This document shows positions 63,773-64,000 of a DNA stretch of 64,000 bases, piece by piece. The notes under the pieces were generated by a model. That model had not been told where the DNA came from and did not search any database. It saw nothing but the letters and a program-made list of their open reading frames with translations. The stretch comes from Oceanospirillaceae bacterium. Its GTDB lineage: Bacteria > Pseudomonadota > Gammaproteobacteria > Pseudomonadales > Balneatricaceae. Each line of letters opens with the position of its first letter. Within the stretch, counting starts at the first letter, position 1. The DNA is taken from the NCBI GenBank assembly GCA_013215375.1, contig JABSRB010000022.1, forward strand, positions 1 through 64,000, in the 5' to 3' direction. The translations under genes were made by a program, and so were the position numbers.

Positions 63773-64000
63773 CTATGGTGGGCAGTTAATGGGATCTTTA
63801 GTTGAGGCTATTTTACGCTGAGTGATCACACTTAACTGATAAATACCGGTTTTAGGGTGACGGTCTTGTCGAGTACTTTCACATAATACTGCAATACTGG
63901 GTTTGCCACCGCTTTGTAAACCTTCCAAAGTGGTGGGTTTATTGGCCAGTAATATTTGCTCACAGCTCGATTCCTTATGTTTGAATTTCGCCGGGTCAAA
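63773..64000 (-). CDS. C-terminal end of an unidentified gene (cut by the window edge)
   Basis: On the minus strand a frame is open from the window edge for 75 codons to a TAG at 63773. It reads FDPAKFKHKESSCEQILLAN, then PTTLEGLQSGGKPSIAVLCE and DRHPKTGIYQLSVITQRKIA. Codon use looks ordinary and two cysteines are present, but I do not recognise the family. It is convergent with kynA. A hairpin (GCCATAGTGAA/TTCACTGTGGC) spans 63749-63773, next to the stop. Confidence 0.55.
   Translation of the reverse strand, partial: FDPAKFKHKESSCEQILLANKPTTLEGLQSGGKPSIAVLCESTRQDRHPKTGIYQLSVITQRKIASTKDPINCPP

Overview
The window is chromosomal DNA of a gammaproteobacterium of moderate G+C (judged by eye, not measured). 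The backbone gene order is the one familiar from Pseudomonas and related marine groups: sdhE-ygfX next to nadB, then rpoE-rseA-rseC-degQ-lepA-lepB-rnc-era-recO-acpS, cysM, relA-mazG, and later prmA-dusB-fis-purH-purD. I am confident of the class. A marine lineage such as Cellvibrionales is only a guess from the overall style (BenE, SulP, fused SelD, abundant short repeats).

Region by region. 1-1.3 kb: 3' part of a group II intron (maturase gene, domains V and VI). 1.3-12 kb: accessory single genes: DJ-1-like protein with a divergent LysR regulator, an iodotyrosine-deiodinase-like nitroreductase, a virginiamycin-lyase-like propeller that has lost its last few residues to an amber codon, a cytosolic-type M14 carboxypeptidase, a GcvA-like LysR regulator, a 70-residue protein, dinB, a SulP transporter and an AraC regulator. 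12.3-18 kb: acyl-CoA dehydrogenase with etfB and etfA (a foldback repeat lies inside the operon), then glpD. 18-21.5 kb: selenium operon selU-selD, SelD being fused to an NADH-oxidoreductase-like domain. 21.7-24.4 kb: sdhE-ygfX and nadB. 24.9-28.6 kb: the sigma-E locus, in which no separate rseB exists and the anti-sigma factor itself carries an RseB-like C-terminal domain. 28.7-38.7 kb: translation, secretion, RNA processing and stringent-response genes. 39-42 kb: adk, hemH, rlmB. 42-46 kb: a repeat-built peptidoglycan-binding lipoprotein, HinT, and a divergent BenE transporter / XRE-cupin regulator pair with paired palindromic operators. 45.7-50.7 kb: prkA-yeaH-spoVR. 51.5-55.8 kb: three neighbouring envelope genes (L,D-transpeptidase, membrane protein, TPR lipoprotein) sharing a C-terminal NTF2-like domain. 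56-61.7 kb: prmA, dusB-fis, purH, purD. 61.9-64 kb: DUF1289 protein, GNAT acetyltransferase, tryptophan 2,3-dioxygenase and the end of an unidentified gene.

A second layer is a set of short non-coding mobile-looking repeats in the intergenic spaces. Family A is about 145 bp and ends in a GC-rich hairpin region. Family B is about 160 bp with perfect terminal inverted repeats; one copy sits inside a family A copy with duplicated CTAG, and another A copy supplies the matching empty site. A B-related element and two foldback elements (D, E) complete the set. No tRNA, rRNA or CRISPR array was seen. The observations I rank highest are the RseA/RseB_C chimera with loss of rseB, the triple NTF2-domain envelope cluster, and the family B element with its empty/occupied site pair.
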